Numbered from the stretch's first letter, positions 18,335 through 26,569 are shown. The stretch: 64,000 nucleotides of DNA from Polyangiaceae bacterium (GCA_016715885.1 JADJXL010000028.1:124001-188000); one strand, 5' to 3'. Made by a program: numbers and translations. The notes: generated from the letters alone by a model not told the origin.

Positions 18335-18840
18335 AGCTCATTGCCATATCCCTCTTCCTCGCCGTTCTGCTTCCCGCTTGTCGAGAAGAACCCAAGCAGC
18401 GTCCGGCCCCACCCGTCGCGCCTGCTCCCCCTCCACCACCGGATCAGCTTCGTCCCGGCGAGCTTGCCGAAGGCACCGTCGACGCCTTCGGCATCAAGCT
18501 CCCGCGCGTGATGAACGTGGACACGCGCTTTCCAGACGCCGTCTTCGCCAGCGCCGACGTACCCGCCAAAAACGTCGTCAACTACGTGCGCGAACGCGTC
18601 ATCGCCGAACGAGTCACCACCTTGCCGACGAAAACCGTGTTCGAAGGAGCGACGTCCAAGGCCGCGCCCACGCACAAGCTTCGCATCGAAGTCATTGCGC
18701 ATGGCTCGACGCGCACCAACCTCGTCGTGCGCGACGAAACACGCCCTCCCGCCAAACCTGGACTCACCGAAGAAGAGCGCTGGCGACAAGTCGGCATGAC
18801 ACCGCAAGGCGAGCTCATCGACCCCTCCCATCTCAACTGA
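18331..18840 (+). CDS. Small lipoprotein at the end of the minor-pilin operon
   Basis: A 169-residue lipoprotein: signal peptide MKLIAISLFLAVLLPAC with Cys17 as lipidation site, then a Pro/Ala-rich linker (RPAPPVAPAPPPPP). The globular part (GTVDAFGIKLPRVMNVDTRFPD...NYVRERV) has no recognised family. It overlaps the pilY1 stop by 4 bp, so it belongs to the pilus operon by position; similar lipoproteins occur at the ends of other PilY1 clusters (general recollection). It may anchor or chaperone the tip complex, which is inference. About 80 bp without visible features separate it from gcvT. Confidence 0.75.
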   Translation: MKLIAISLFLAVLLPACREEPKQRPAPPVAPAPPPPPDQLRPGELAEGTVDAFGIKLPRVMNVDTRFPDAVFASADVPAKNVVNYVRERVIAERVTTLPTKTVFEGATSKAAPTHKLRIEVIAHGSTRTNLVVRDETRPPAKPGLTEEERWRQVGMTPQGELIDPSHLN

Positions 18841-18920
18841 TCTGCCTGCCCGCCTGTGGCGTTCACGACGCATGCCGCTTTTGGCCGCGCGTTTGCCCCA
18901 CGACGCAGTGCGGCCACGAC

Positions 18921-20096
18921 ATGAACGCGCATAGAGCATCGACTTCGCACTCGATTCGGACTACATCGCCCGACGTGTCGACCTCCGCCGTAACTCCTGC
19001 CGAACTCCAAAAGACGCCCCTCCATGCCGAGCACGTTGCGCTCGGTGGACGAATGGTTCCGTTCGCTGGCTGGGAAATGCCGGTGCAGTACTCGGGCATC
19101 ACCGAAGAACACCGCGCCGTCCGTAGCGCTGCGGGCATCTTCGACGCCTCCCACATGGGCGAGCTCATCTTGAGTGGCGAGCACGCCATGAGCGTCGTCA
19201 ATTATTTGATCACCAACGATGTCGCTCGACTCGTCGACGGCCAAGCGCTCTACACCGTCGCTTGCAACGATACCGGAACCATCCTCGACGATCTCATCAT
19301 CTACCGCATCTCGCAGACCAAGTGGCTCGTCGTCTGCAACGCATCCAATCGCGAAAAGATCGCCGCGCACTTCCGCGCCGCAGCGGAGAATCACTGCGAC
19401 TTCGAAGACGCTTCGGACAGGACCGCCCTCATCGCGCTCCAAGGTCCCAAGGCATTCGAAGTGCTCGCCCTCGCCGGCGGAGACGGCCCTGCGCTCGCAG
19501 AATTGCCGTCGTTTCACTTCCGCGACGTGTCGCTCGCCAACGTGCATTGCACCGTTGCACGCACCGGTTACACCGGCGAAGACGGCGTCGAAATCTTCTG
19601 CCCCACCGACGGCGCCGTGCAGATCTTCCGCACCCTCGTCGCACTCGGCACACCACTTGGACTGCTCCCCGCAGGCCTCGCCGCTCGCGACACCTTGCGC
19701 CTCGAAGCGCGCCTATCGCTCTACGGCAACGAGATCGACGAAACGACAAACCCACTCGAAGCGGGTCTTGGTTGGGTCGTGAAGTTTTCCAAAGGAGACT
19801 TCCTCGGTCGCTCGGCGCTCGAACGCATCAAGGCGGCAGGTTTGTCCCGGAAGCTCGTGGGCTTCGAAATGGTCGGTCGAGGCATCGCGAGGCACGGTTA
19901 CCCGCTGCTCAGCAAAGAAGGCGTCAAGGTCGGTGTGTGCACCAGCGGCGGCCCAGGGCCCACCGTCAACAAGAACATCGGCCTTGGGTATCTCCCCGCG
20001 CCCATGACCGAAATCGGAACCCAATTCGTCGTCGACTGCCGCGGTCGCTCGGTCGAAGCAGTCGTCGTCAAAACACCCTTTTACAAGCGTTCGTGA
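18921..20096 (+). CDS. gcvT: Glycine cleavage system aminomethyltransferase (T protein)
   Basis: GcvT transfers the methylene group from the aminomethyl-lipoyl arm of GcvH to tetrahydrofolate and releases ammonia. The sequence has the usual blocks: HVALGGRMVPFAGWEMPVQY, GIFDASHMGEL, LQGPKAFEVL, RTGYTGEDGVEIFC, LLPAGLAARDTLRLEA, and the C-terminal GYLPAPMTEIGTQF. At 391 residues from the ATG at 18921 it is ~20 longer than typical; a GTG 57 bp downstream (VSTSAVTPAEL) is an alternative. It is first in gcvT-gcvH-gcvPA; gcvH follows after 20 bp with a strong ribosome binding site. Confidence 0.95.
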   Translation: MNAHRASTSHSIRTTSPDVSTSAVTPAELQKTPLHAEHVALGGRMVPFAGWEMPVQYSGITEEHRAVRSAAGIFDASHMGELILSGEHAMSVVNYLITNDVARLVDGQALYTVACNDTGTILDDLIIYRISQTKWLVVCNASNREKIAAHFRAAAENHCDFEDASDRTALIALQGPKAFEVLALAGGDGPALAELPSFHFRDVSLANVHCTVARTGYTGEDGVEIFCPTDGAVQIFRTLVALGTPLGLLPAGLAARDTLRLEARLSLYGNEIDETTNPLEAGLGWVVKFSKGDFLGRSALERIKAAGLSRKLVGFEMVGRGIARHGYPLLSKEGVKVGVCTSGGPGPTVNKNIGLGYLPAPMTEIGTQFVVDCRGRSVEAVVVKTPFYKRS

Positions 20097-20116
20097 ACTG
20101 AGAGGAGGTGCTCGTC

Positions 20117-20515
20117 ATGGCAACGGATGTACGTTCGGATCGTAGGTACACAAAGGATCACGAGTGGGCGAAGCGGCAAGACGACAAGGTGTACATCGGC
20201 GTCACCGCGTTCGCCGTCGATCAGCTCGGCGACATCACGCTCGTCAACATCGACGTCAAGCCCGGTGAAGTCATCACCGCGGGCAAGGCGTTCGGCACCA
20301 TCGAGAGTGTCAAGACGCTGAGCGATCTCTTTGCGCCCATCAGTGGCAAAGTCGTGCACATCAACGACAAGCTCGAAAACACGCCCGAGCTCGTCAACGA
20401 AGACTGTTACGAGAAGGCGTGGATGATTGCGCTCGAGCCGTCGGATCCGAACGAGCTCGACCAATTGCTCGATCACGGCGCCTACGAAGAATTGCTGAAA
20501 ACGGCCGCTCACTAG
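20117..20515 (+). CDS. gcvH: Glycine cleavage system H protein (lipoyl carrier)
   Basis: The 132-residue lipoyl carrier shuttles intermediates among the P, T and L proteins. The lipoylated Lys is K66 within GTIESVKTLSDLFAP, the canonical ESVK site. The start at 20117 was chosen because GAGGAGG at 20102-20108 is 8 nt upstream; the in-frame GTG nine bases earlier would place the ribosome binding site at the start itself. Other conserved stretches are YTKDHEWAK, VGVT-type strand YIGVTAFAVDQLGDI and the C-terminal EKAWMIALEPSDPNELDQLL. It lies between gcvT and gcvPA. Confidence 0.96.
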   Translation: MATDVRSDRRYTKDHEWAKRQDDKVYIGVTAFAVDQLGDITLVNIDVKPGEVITAGKAFGTIESVKTLSDLFAPISGKVVHINDKLENTPELVNEDCYEKAWMIALEPSDPNELDQLLDHGAYEELLKTAAH

Positions 20516-20550
20516 CCCATCGCCAACATCTGTTCCATCTCTCCAACGCC

Positions 20551-21924
20551 ATGCGCTACCTCCCCCACACCTCCGAGGAGATCGCTTTGATGCTCGAGGC
20601 CGTTGGCCTTTCGTCGCTCGAAGCGCTCCACGCCCCGATCCCCGAACGCGCACGCCTGAAGAAGCCTCTCGACATGCTTCCGGCGATGGACGAGCCGTCG
20701 CTCATGCGGCACCTCGAGGAGCTGGCCGGGAAAAACCGTGCCGCCTCCATGCTCTCGTTCCTCGGCGCCGGAGCCTACGACCATCACTTCCCGCCTGCTG
20801 CCGATCAGCTCCTTTTGCGCAGCGAGTTCTACACGGCGTACACGCCGTACCAACCCGAAGTCGCGCAAGGCACGCTGCAGGTCATCTACGAGTTTCAGAC
20901 GATCGTCAGCGAAATCTTCGGCCTCCCCGTTGCCAATGCATCCATGTACGACGGCGCCAGTGCCGCGGCCGAAGCTGTCCTGATGGCGCGAAGGCTCGTC
21001 GGTCGCGAGCACACGGTCATTTCGGCAGGTGTGCATCCCGAATACGTGCAGACCATCGAAACGCACGTGCGGCAGATTGGGCACGGCACGAAATCGCTGA
21101 CGATGGTGCCCGTTGCTGCGAATGGTTCCGCGGACATTGCGGCGCTTTGCGCGGCCGTGACGAATGAAACGGCGTGCGTGGTCGTCGGTTATCCCAACTT
21201 CTACGGTTCGATTGCGGATTTGCGCGAGCTCGCCAAAGTCGTGCACGAAAAAGGCGCGCTGCTCATTACGACGACGCAGGATCCCTTTGCATTGGCGCTG
21301 CTCGAGCCTCCCGGGGCATTCGGCGCGGACATTGCCGTGGGAGAAGGTCAGCCGCTTGGATTGCCTCCTCAATTCGGAGGTCCGGGCGTTGGGCTTTTTG
21401 CGTGCCGAGACGATCGCAAATACCTGCAGCAAATCCCCGGCAGGTTGGTCGGAGAAACCGTCGATAAAAATGGCAATCGCGGGTATGTGCTCACGCTTGC
21501 CACGCGTGAACAACACATTCGTCGCGATCGCGCGACGAGCAACATTTGCACGAACAGTGGTCTATGCGCGACGGCGATGACCATCAAAATGTGCATGCTC
21601 GGCAAAAAAGGTTTCATCGAGGCTGCGCGTCAATGCCTCGCCAAGGCCGAGTACCTGAAAACGAAGATTGCCGACTTACCGGGGTATTCGCTGCCGCTCG
21701 GAGCGCCGACGTTCAATGAATTCGTCGTGCGGGTGCGTGGAGGCTCCGCGCAGAAGCTTTGCACGGCGCTTGCGGAAAAAGGCATCATTGCCGGTTTCGA
21801 CCTCGGTCGATTCTTCAAGGACCGCCAGAGCGATTTGCTCGTGGCGGTCACCGAGCGCCATACGCGTGAGGATTTGGATCGATTCGTCGACGCGCTCGCG
21901 GCGTATTCCTGCCTCACCCCCTAG
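20551..21924 (+). CDS. gcvPA: Glycine dehydrogenase (decarboxylating) subunit 1
   Basis: N-terminal half of the split P protein, a PLP enzyme that decarboxylates glycine and loads the aminomethyl group on GcvH. Starts MRYLPHTSEEIALMLEAVG and continues with FLGAGAYDHHFPPA, ANASMYDGASAAAEA, GEGQPLGLPPQFGGPGVGLFA, GRLVGETVD and SNICTNSGLCA, all hallmarks of GcvPA. At 457 residues it has normal length. The last residues (SCLTP) and the TAG stop are encoded by the GC-rich repeat that starts at 21911, so the C-terminus has been altered by the repeat. The PLP-binding subunit 2 (gcvPB), usually next, is absent from this window. Confidence 0.95.
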   Translation: MRYLPHTSEEIALMLEAVGLSSLEALHAPIPERARLKKPLDMLPAMDEPSLMRHLEELAGKNRAASMLSFLGAGAYDHHFPPAADQLLLRSEFYTAYTPYQPEVAQGTLQVIYEFQTIVSEIFGLPVANASMYDGASAAAEAVLMARRLVGREHTVISAGVHPEYVQTIETHVRQIGHGTKSLTMVPVAANGSADIAALCAAVTNETACVVVGYPNFYGSIADLRELAKVVHEKGALLITTTQDPFALALLEPPGAFGADIAVGEGQPLGLPPQFGGPGVGLFACRDDRKYLQQIPGRLVGETVDKNGNRGYVLTLATREQHIRRDRATSNICTNSGLCATAMTIKMCMLGKKGFIEAARQCLAKAEYLKTKIADLPGYSLPLGAPTFNEFVVRVRGGSAQKLCTALAEKGIIAGFDLGRFFKDRQSDLLVAVTERHTREDLDRFVDALAAYSCLTP

Positions 21925-22090
21925 CCCCCTCTCCGCAAGCGGAGAGGGGGAACATGCCTCACCCCCTAGCCCCCTCTCCGCAAGCGGAGAGGGGGGAATG
22001 AGCCTCCCCCTCTCCCGATAGGGAGAGGGGGTCGGGGGGTGAGGTCTTCTCCCCCTCTCCCGATAGGGAGAGGGGGTCGGGGGGTGAGGC
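21911..22090. repeat. Four-copy cluster of GC-rich palindromic repeats (two direct, two inverted)
   Basis: Two identical 40-bp units (21911-21950 and 21956-21995) read CCTCACCCCCTAGCCCCC then TCTCC-GCAAGC-GGAGA. Two further units (about 22003-22044 and 22049-22090) have the inverse layout, TCTCCCGATAGGGAGA followed by GGGGGTCGGGGGGTGAGG. The same family occurs once at 10145-10206. Each unit can fold as a hairpin, and the cluster sits between convergent genes. It supplies the gcvPA stop codon. Confidence 0.85.
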
Positions 22091-22092
22091 AA

Positions 22093-22716
22093 TCAAAACC
22101 TCGCCCACGGCCCCGTCAAACGCGCTTCGGCCGGCGGAATCTTATGCGCCGGAGATGGGTTTGGCCAGACATCCAGCAATACTTGCCGATACACCGTCAG
22201 GCGCAAGAAATCGATCCCTGCAATGGCGCCGAATCCCATCGTATCGTTCGTCGCGTAGATGCCATGAACCGATAGCGAAAAGCCCAGCGGAAAGCCAATC
22301 GTCAGGCTCCCCGTGATGCCTCGCGAATACGATCCCCATAGCCGCTGGAAATACCCCACATCCAGTGCGGCGCCGAAGCGTGATGCCTGAAAGCCATGCG
22401 TTGCGGCACGAACCATCAGGGCTGCGTCGGGTCCGAGCCCAAAAACGGACGTGAAACGGAAAAGCCCTCCCAGAATGAACTTCCCATCCGGATTGGTCCC
22501 CATGCCGACGTCGAACGACATGGCGCCGCGCGGGGTCAGCTCTTCGGTGCCTTCCTTCAGCATCAGCGCTCCGCCGCCCGCAAAGGTCCACGCCGACGCA
22601 TCGGCCCAGGCCGCGGCAGGAGCGGCGAGCAGGGCGCAGGTGATGCCTAATCCGATGAAGCTAGCTTTCGTTCGCACGGCCGGGCACGTACCACGTTTTG
22701 ACGACGAGGGCATCAT
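22093..22716 (-). CDS. Secreted protein, probable outer-membrane beta-barrel
   Basis: A 207-residue protein of unrecognised family. A signal peptide (ASFIGLGITCALLAAPAAAWA) is followed by a Gly/Phe-rich mature part with alternating strands (WTFAGGGALML, SFDVGMGTNPDGKFILGGLFRFTSVFG, GSLTIGFPLGFSLSVHGIYA) and a terminal aromatic ARLTGPWARF. This suggests a small outer-membrane barrel. A GTG 39 bp inside the frame (VRTKASFIGL, start 22677) would give a more compact signal peptide and may be the true start. It begins 22 bp after the ptuB stop on the same strand, but nothing ties it to the Septu defence system. Confidence 0.6.
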   Translation of the reverse strand: MMPSSSKRGTCPAVRTKASFIGLGITCALLAAPAAAWADASAWTFAGGGALMLKEGTEELTPRGAMSFDVGMGTNPDGKFILGGLFRFTSVFGLGPDAALMVRAATHGFQASRFGAALDVGYFQRLWGSYSRGITGSLTIGFPLGFSLSVHGIYATNDTMGFGAIAGIDFLRLTVYRQVLLDVWPNPSPAHKIPPAEARLTGPWARF

Positions 22717-22738
22717 CGATGATGCGCCGCGAGAGGCT

Positions 22739-23548
22739 TCACCAGCTCAGAGCTTCGGGAACGTCGCGGAAAAGTTTTCTCAGGGAGGGGATGACATCGT
22801 GTTGGCGCTTCATTTCCGACCACACCGTGGGATGCCCACGCCCGCGGATGTGTTTCTCGATGGACCGAAGTTTTACGAGCGACGCGCCCTGATCACGATC
22901 GGCTCGATATTGTTTCAGTTGCGCGAGGTAATCCTTGAAAGCCTCACGTCGGGCCTTGGGGAGATAATCACGAGAATTGAGGCGGAGGGTTTTGATGGTG
23001 TAATACGCCCGTTCATACTCGATGGTGTCAGGCTTGTGCCGAGGAACGAAAAAAAACGTACTGCGAAGCTCGAGTGACAAGAGCACACACGGGTCTTCTG
23101 CGCGAGGATCGATGAACACTGGCGCCCCAGCTCGAGGTGGCGCGATGGGATCGTTCCTCTTGCGCCTCACATCGACGAGCTGCCCCGTGCTTTGATCGAA
23201 CACCGCGTAATGATTGTTTTTCGGCCCATTACAAGGACCGCATGCATACACATAATTCAACCAAACGAATGCTGCTTCGGGATAGAGGTTCTTGGGTTTG
23301 ATGTGCTCGACCTCGTCGGCAGCCGAATCCTCGCAGTACGCACACCGCTGCGCACCCGAGCACATTTTTGTCAGGGCATACTTGATCGCATCGAACGTCT
23401 TGTTGCCTTTGCAATTGTACCTGTCAAAATCGGTTTTCGCGCGCTCGACTCGCTCTTGATAATCCGCAGCTCCATCGATTGCTCGTTGGTATTGCTCGAG
23501 TTGCTTCTGCGCTTGCCGAGGCAACGTCCGATCCGGCCACCGAATCAT
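22739..23548 (-). CDS. ptuB: Septu system HNH endonuclease PtuB
   Basis: A 269-residue HNH nuclease, the effector of the Septu anti-phage system; related proteins also occur in retron-Ec78-like systems. The zinc/HNH core is clear: C69xxC72 (RCAYCED), DEVEHIKPKNLYPE with H82, WLNYVYACGPCN with C103xxC106, and NGPKNNHY. The N-terminal helix (QAQKQLEQYQRAI) and the C-terminal region (NSRDYLPKARREAFKDYLAQLKQY) match the TIGR02646-like family. It overlaps the upstream ATPase by 4 bp (ATGA at 23545-23548), so the two are co-translated. No reverse transcriptase lies nearby, which argues for stand-alone Septu. Confidence 0.88.
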   Translation of the reverse strand: MIRWPDRTLPRQAQKQLEQYQRAIDGAADYQERVERAKTDFDRYNCKGNKTFDAIKYALTKMCSGAQRCAYCEDSAADEVEHIKPKNLYPEAAFVWLNYVYACGPCNGPKNNHYAVFDQSTGQLVDVRRKRNDPIAPPRAGAPVFIDPRAEDPCVLLSLELRSTFFFVPRHKPDTIEYERAYYTIKTLRLNSRDYLPKARREAFKDYLAQLKQYRADRDQGASLVKLRSIEKHIRGRGHPTVWSEMKRQHDVIPSLRKLFRDVPEALSW

Positions 23549-24837
23549 TCGTCATCCTCCGGCATCGCAGAGGCAGCCGTGGGGAGAATTGCGCGCAGTT
23601 TCCTTTGCTCTTGCCGTTCTGCTCGCGTCAACCCCTCCGTGAGCTCCTTTTGGTTCAGCATGGCGAGTCGTTCGAGCATTTCCAGCGCCTTGTCCGATTG
23701 CGCTGCGACATCACCGAATGCTCCCGTGCCATAAGCATCCAAAACATTACCGTAGAGAAGCCTGTCCCGCTCGAGCCCGGTCACCATTGCCGGCTTTTCT
23801 TCACTTCCTGGTCGAGGAAGCCGAAAAATGCTGCCCTTGTAGGCGGATTGGCAAACGAGCGGGCTATGCGTGGTCACGATGAACTGAATCATCGGAAAAT
23901 GATCGCAAAACCATTGCCCAATGCGGCGTTGCCATGTTGGATGCAGGTGCGCATCGATCTCGTCGACCAATACGACGCCGGGAACGACGATCTTGGTGGG
24001 ATCGTCTTTGGCAAAAATAGCATCTGCACCATAGGTTGCCGCAAGTTGCCGAATCAGCTCGAAGGTCATGCTGAGAATCGAGCGATACCCGTCACTCAAG
24101 CTCTCGACATCCACCTCGCAGCGATTGCCGTCGACGAAGCGAACACCTTTGGAGGACACGGATTCGAGTCGTGTGTCGTGCGGCAGAAAATCGCTTTGGT
24201 TGACGAATTTTTTTACGGGTTCGAGCAAATCGCCTTCCGGATCGCCTTCGAGAAACTTATAGTGCAAGTTTTTGAGCCATACTAGGCATTCGCTCAACGC
24301 AATCGATTCACCAAAAACCGACAAATGCCGTGCTAGTTTTGGATTCGAATAGAAAAGTTTCTCTTGATCCTTGTCGCCACCACTGAAGCGGCGGAATGGG
24401 CCATATGATGCGGAAAACCATCCTGCACCTGGTCCCCACACATGACGATCGGCTGCTGGTATTACATCAGGCACGTGCAGTACCACAGTTGCAGGATCCG
24501 CACGCATAATTGCCAGAGTCAAATTGACATTTTGCTTGGTTGGCGATGGCTTATTCCCCTTGCCGGAAAATCTGTCAAACTTTGGCTCCCAGTCAACGGC
24601 AAGCCAAATCTCACCCTTATTCGTTCCTCGCTTCAGCCAATCATTCCAATCCTGCCGGAGCGCAGGTGCCTCACGAGGTCCCACGAGCGCCAGTGCAATT
24701 GCGCGAAGCACGGTGCTCTTCCCTGCCCCGTTATCACCAATGATGACGTGCCATCCCGCCGCATCATCTTTCGAGACTTCCCACATGAGATGCTCGATGG
24801 AGCGGATGTTTTCGATCCCGATTTTCTTCAGGTACAC
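23545..24837 (-). CDS. ptuA: Septu system ATPase PtuA (SMC/AAA-like)
   Basis: An ABC/SMC-type ATPase of 430 residues that partners PtuB; in Septu it assembles with the nuclease and controls its activity on phage infection. The GTG start (VYLKKIGIENIRSIEHL) was chosen because GAGG lies about 7 nt upstream and family members begin this way; the frame is open 23 codons further to a TTG at 24906. Walker A is GDNGAGKST (residues 34-42), the signature LSDGYRSIL is at 247-255, Walker B VVLVDEIDAH is at 288-297, and the switch His follows in TTHSPL. No TOPRIM domain follows, unlike OLD or Gabija GajA. Confidence 0.88.
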   Translation of the reverse strand: MYLKKIGIENIRSIEHLMWEVSKDDAAGWHVIIGDNGAGKSTVLRAIALALVGPREAPALRQDWNDWLKRGTNKGEIWLAVDWEPKFDRFSGKGNKPSPTKQNVNLTLAIMRADPATVVLHVPDVIPAADRHVWGPGAGWFSASYGPFRRFSGGDKDQEKLFYSNPKLARHLSVFGESIALSECLVWLKNLHYKFLEGDPEGDLLEPVKKFVNQSDFLPHDTRLESVSSKGVRFVDGNRCEVDVESLSDGYRSILSMTFELIRQLAATYGADAIFAKDDPTKIVVPGVVLVDEIDAHLHPTWQRRIGQWFCDHFPMIQFIVTTHSPLVCQSAYKGSIFRLPRPGSEEKPAMVTGLERDRLLYGNVLDAYGTGAFGDVAAQSDKALEMLERLAMLNQKELTEGLTRAERQEQRKLRAILPTAASAMPEDDE

Positions 24838-24934
24838 GCGGAACCTCGATGCTCCCGTCCAGAACCGCGTGCGGTGTACCAGAAATAAACCTTGACGGGA
24901 AGCCAAGATGCACCGCTCGAGCTCTTCCTTCGCT

Positions 24935-25230
24935 CATCACGACCTCCTCCACATGCCCTCGACCCCATAGCCCACCTAATCGCGACCTCCTCCACATGCC
25001 CTCGACCCCATACCCCACCAAGTCGCGACCTGCTCGACATGCCCTCGACCCCATAGCCCACCAAGTCGCGACCTGCTCCACATGCCTTCGACCCCATACC
25101 CCACCAAGTCGCGACCTGCTCGACATGCCTTCGACCCCATACCCCACCAAGTCGCGACCTGCTCCACATGTCTTCGACCCCATACCCCACCAAGTCGCGA
25201 CCTGCTCGACATGCCTTCGACCCCACTTCG
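24935..25230. repeat. 43-bp tandem repeat, about seven copies, upstream of ptuA
   Basis: CATGCC(C/T)TCGACCCCATA begins copies at 24952, 24995, 25038, 25081, 25124, 25167 and 25210, a strict 43-bp period. Each copy contains TCGCGACCT. Later copies alternate between CTGCTCGA and CTGCTCCA before CATGCC, giving an 86-bp higher-order period. Since 43 is not a multiple of 3 and no frame has stops on the minus strand, overlapping open frames appear in all three frames; none is a gene. The rest of 24838-25296 holds only the ptuA promoter region and shows no other feature. Confidence 0.9.
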
Positions 25231-25296
25231 TGTAGATCAGCACACGCATGTCGATTCCTGTTGATTCGTCCGCACTAGTCGTGGCAACGTGCGCAT

Positions 25297-26007
25297 ATGC
25301 GAAAGCTAACCATTGACGACCTTTACCTGGGTCTCAAGGATCTCCTGACCACTCGCCGCGTGGACCTCGAAGCGTCCGCCATTGGCTTTGTGTACGTTCC
25401 CCAACTCACTGCCCGTACCAAGCAACTCGAGGACGTGACCGAGCGACGAACGACGCGCGCCAATGTCACGGAGCTTGCGGATGCGGACGGTACGCACGAT
25501 GGGTTTGGGCAGGGTATTTGGCTTTATACCGAAGCGGTGCTCGTGACGCCGGGCATGTCGGATGCGGCGCGGAATGCGGCATTGCGGGTGCGCGAAGTGT
25601 TCATTCCGGAGCGCAGCGTTCTTGGGGATACGTATGCGGAGGAAGCGGCGCGGGCGAAGCGGAATCGGCCCAAGGTCGCGGAGCTCGAAGGGGATTTGAA
25701 GAGCTTGCCGGTGCCGGATGGCAAAACGCTCCTCGATTGGGTCAATGGGTTCCTCGATGCGGGAGATTCGCTGGACAAGCTCTTGAGCGATCGTTCGACG
25801 ATTGAAGCTGCGGCGACAGGCACGGCGGCGGCGACGCTTCGAGCGAATACGATTGGGCTCTTGCGACGGCTCCGAGATGCTCTCAGGGACGAAGTTGCGG
25901 CGAATGCGTCGCTTCCGCGGGATTTGGAGCAGCGCGTATTCGCGTACATCGATGAATTGGCGGATCGACGCGAGAAGAAAGTGAAGAAGGCGCCCGGGGC
26001 GGGTTGA
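25297..26007 (+). CDS. Hypothetical soluble helical protein
   Basis: A 236-residue protein with good codon bias and no recognised domain. No signal peptide is visible. Residues ~1-115 begin MRKLTIDDLYLGLKDLLTTRRVDLE and include a region that could be a beta-rich fold. The C-terminal half is strongly helical (ARAKRNRPKVAELEGDLKSLPV; TLRANTIGLLRRLRDALRDEVAANASLP) and ends in a basic tail (DRREKKVKKAPG). It is divergent from the Septu operon across the 43-bp repeat and could share its regulatory region. No function is proposed. Confidence 0.65.
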   Translation: MRKLTIDDLYLGLKDLLTTRRVDLEASAIGFVYVPQLTARTKQLEDVTERRTTRANVTELADADGTHDGFGQGIWLYTEAVLVTPGMSDAARNAALRVREVFIPERSVLGDTYAEEAARAKRNRPKVAELEGDLKSLPVPDGKTLLDWVNGFLDAGDSLDKLLSDRSTIEAAATGTAAATLRANTIGLLRRLRDALRDEVAANASLPRDLEQRVFAYIDELADRREKKVKKAPGAG

Positions 26008-26029
26008 CGAGGCTGTCGAGCACGTTCGA

Positions 26030-26569
26030 TTATCGGGCGAGACCTGTACGAATTTCGGAAAGATGACGCTCGAACGCAATGATGCTCTCGGCAGGTGCAT
26101 CGCCTGTCCTATAGGGTGATTCACCAGCGAGCTTATCGAGACGTTCGCGGTCGAGGGGGGCTTCAGCGAGGATCCTCATGATGTGATCGCGATCGGACGG
26201 CTCGAATCGTTCAAGCTTGGCGATGAGCACATCGTGGGGATGCGGCACGAAGATCGTAACAGCAGGCGCTTCAGGTACCGAAATTCGCAATGCTCGTTCT
26301 CGCCAGGTACGAGGCCCCGCAAATGTCTCCGGCCCAAGCACCTCGACGTATGCATCGTGCCGCTCATGGTACCATGACAATTCGCCCATCAAAGCTTCGA
26401 CGGTTTCGCCACGGTCAGATGGAGTTATCCAAACGTCAACGTCACGCGACGTGGGCGCGTCCTGCAACCAGAACGCAAGGGACGCACTACCAAAAACTAC
26501 GATTTCGCCTGATTTCACGAGCCGCGCGACGTCAATGACGATGCGGCGAACTGCGGTCGGATGAACCAT
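26030..26569 (-). CDS. Nucleotidyltransferase-fold protein (DUF6036-like)
   Basis: A 179-residue protein starting at MVHPTAVRRIVIDVARL. It has the minimal nucleotidyltransferase pattern: GSASLAFW (the GS of the GSxxxxx motif) followed by SRDVDVWI (the DxD metal-binding pair), then a strand/helix pattern (TIFVPHPHDVLIAKLERFEPSDRDHIMRIL) typical of DUF6036/AbiEii-like relatives. Such proteins act as nucleotidyl-transferring toxins or housekeeping enzymes. The gene overlaps the 3' end of its upstream neighbour (26515-27012) by 55 bp, so they are co-transcribed. Longer upstream in-frame starts would run through that neighbour and are unlikely. Confidence 0.7.
   Translation of the reverse strand: MVHPTAVRRIVIDVARLVKSGEIVVFGSASLAFWLQDAPTSRDVDVWITPSDRGETVEALMGELSWYHERHDAYVEVLGPETFAGPRTWRERALRISVPEAPAVTIFVPHPHDVLIAKLERFEPSDRDHIMRILAEAPLDRERLDKLAGESPYRTGDAPAESIIAFERHLSEIRTGLAR

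Noticed and set aside
22739..24837. Retron with PtuA/PtuB effectors
   Set aside because: Retron-Ec78-type systems require a reverse transcriptase and msr-msd; neither is found within 3 kb.
24935..25230. CRISPR array
   Set aside because: Copies are contiguous 43-bp direct repeats without unique spacers, and no cas gene is present.
24764..25249. Long minus-strand open frames (e.g. 161 codons) across the 43-bp tandem repeat
   Set aside because: The same repeat is open in three frames because the unit has no stop and is not a multiple of 3. The translations are frame-shifted versions of one another and have no ribosome binding site.
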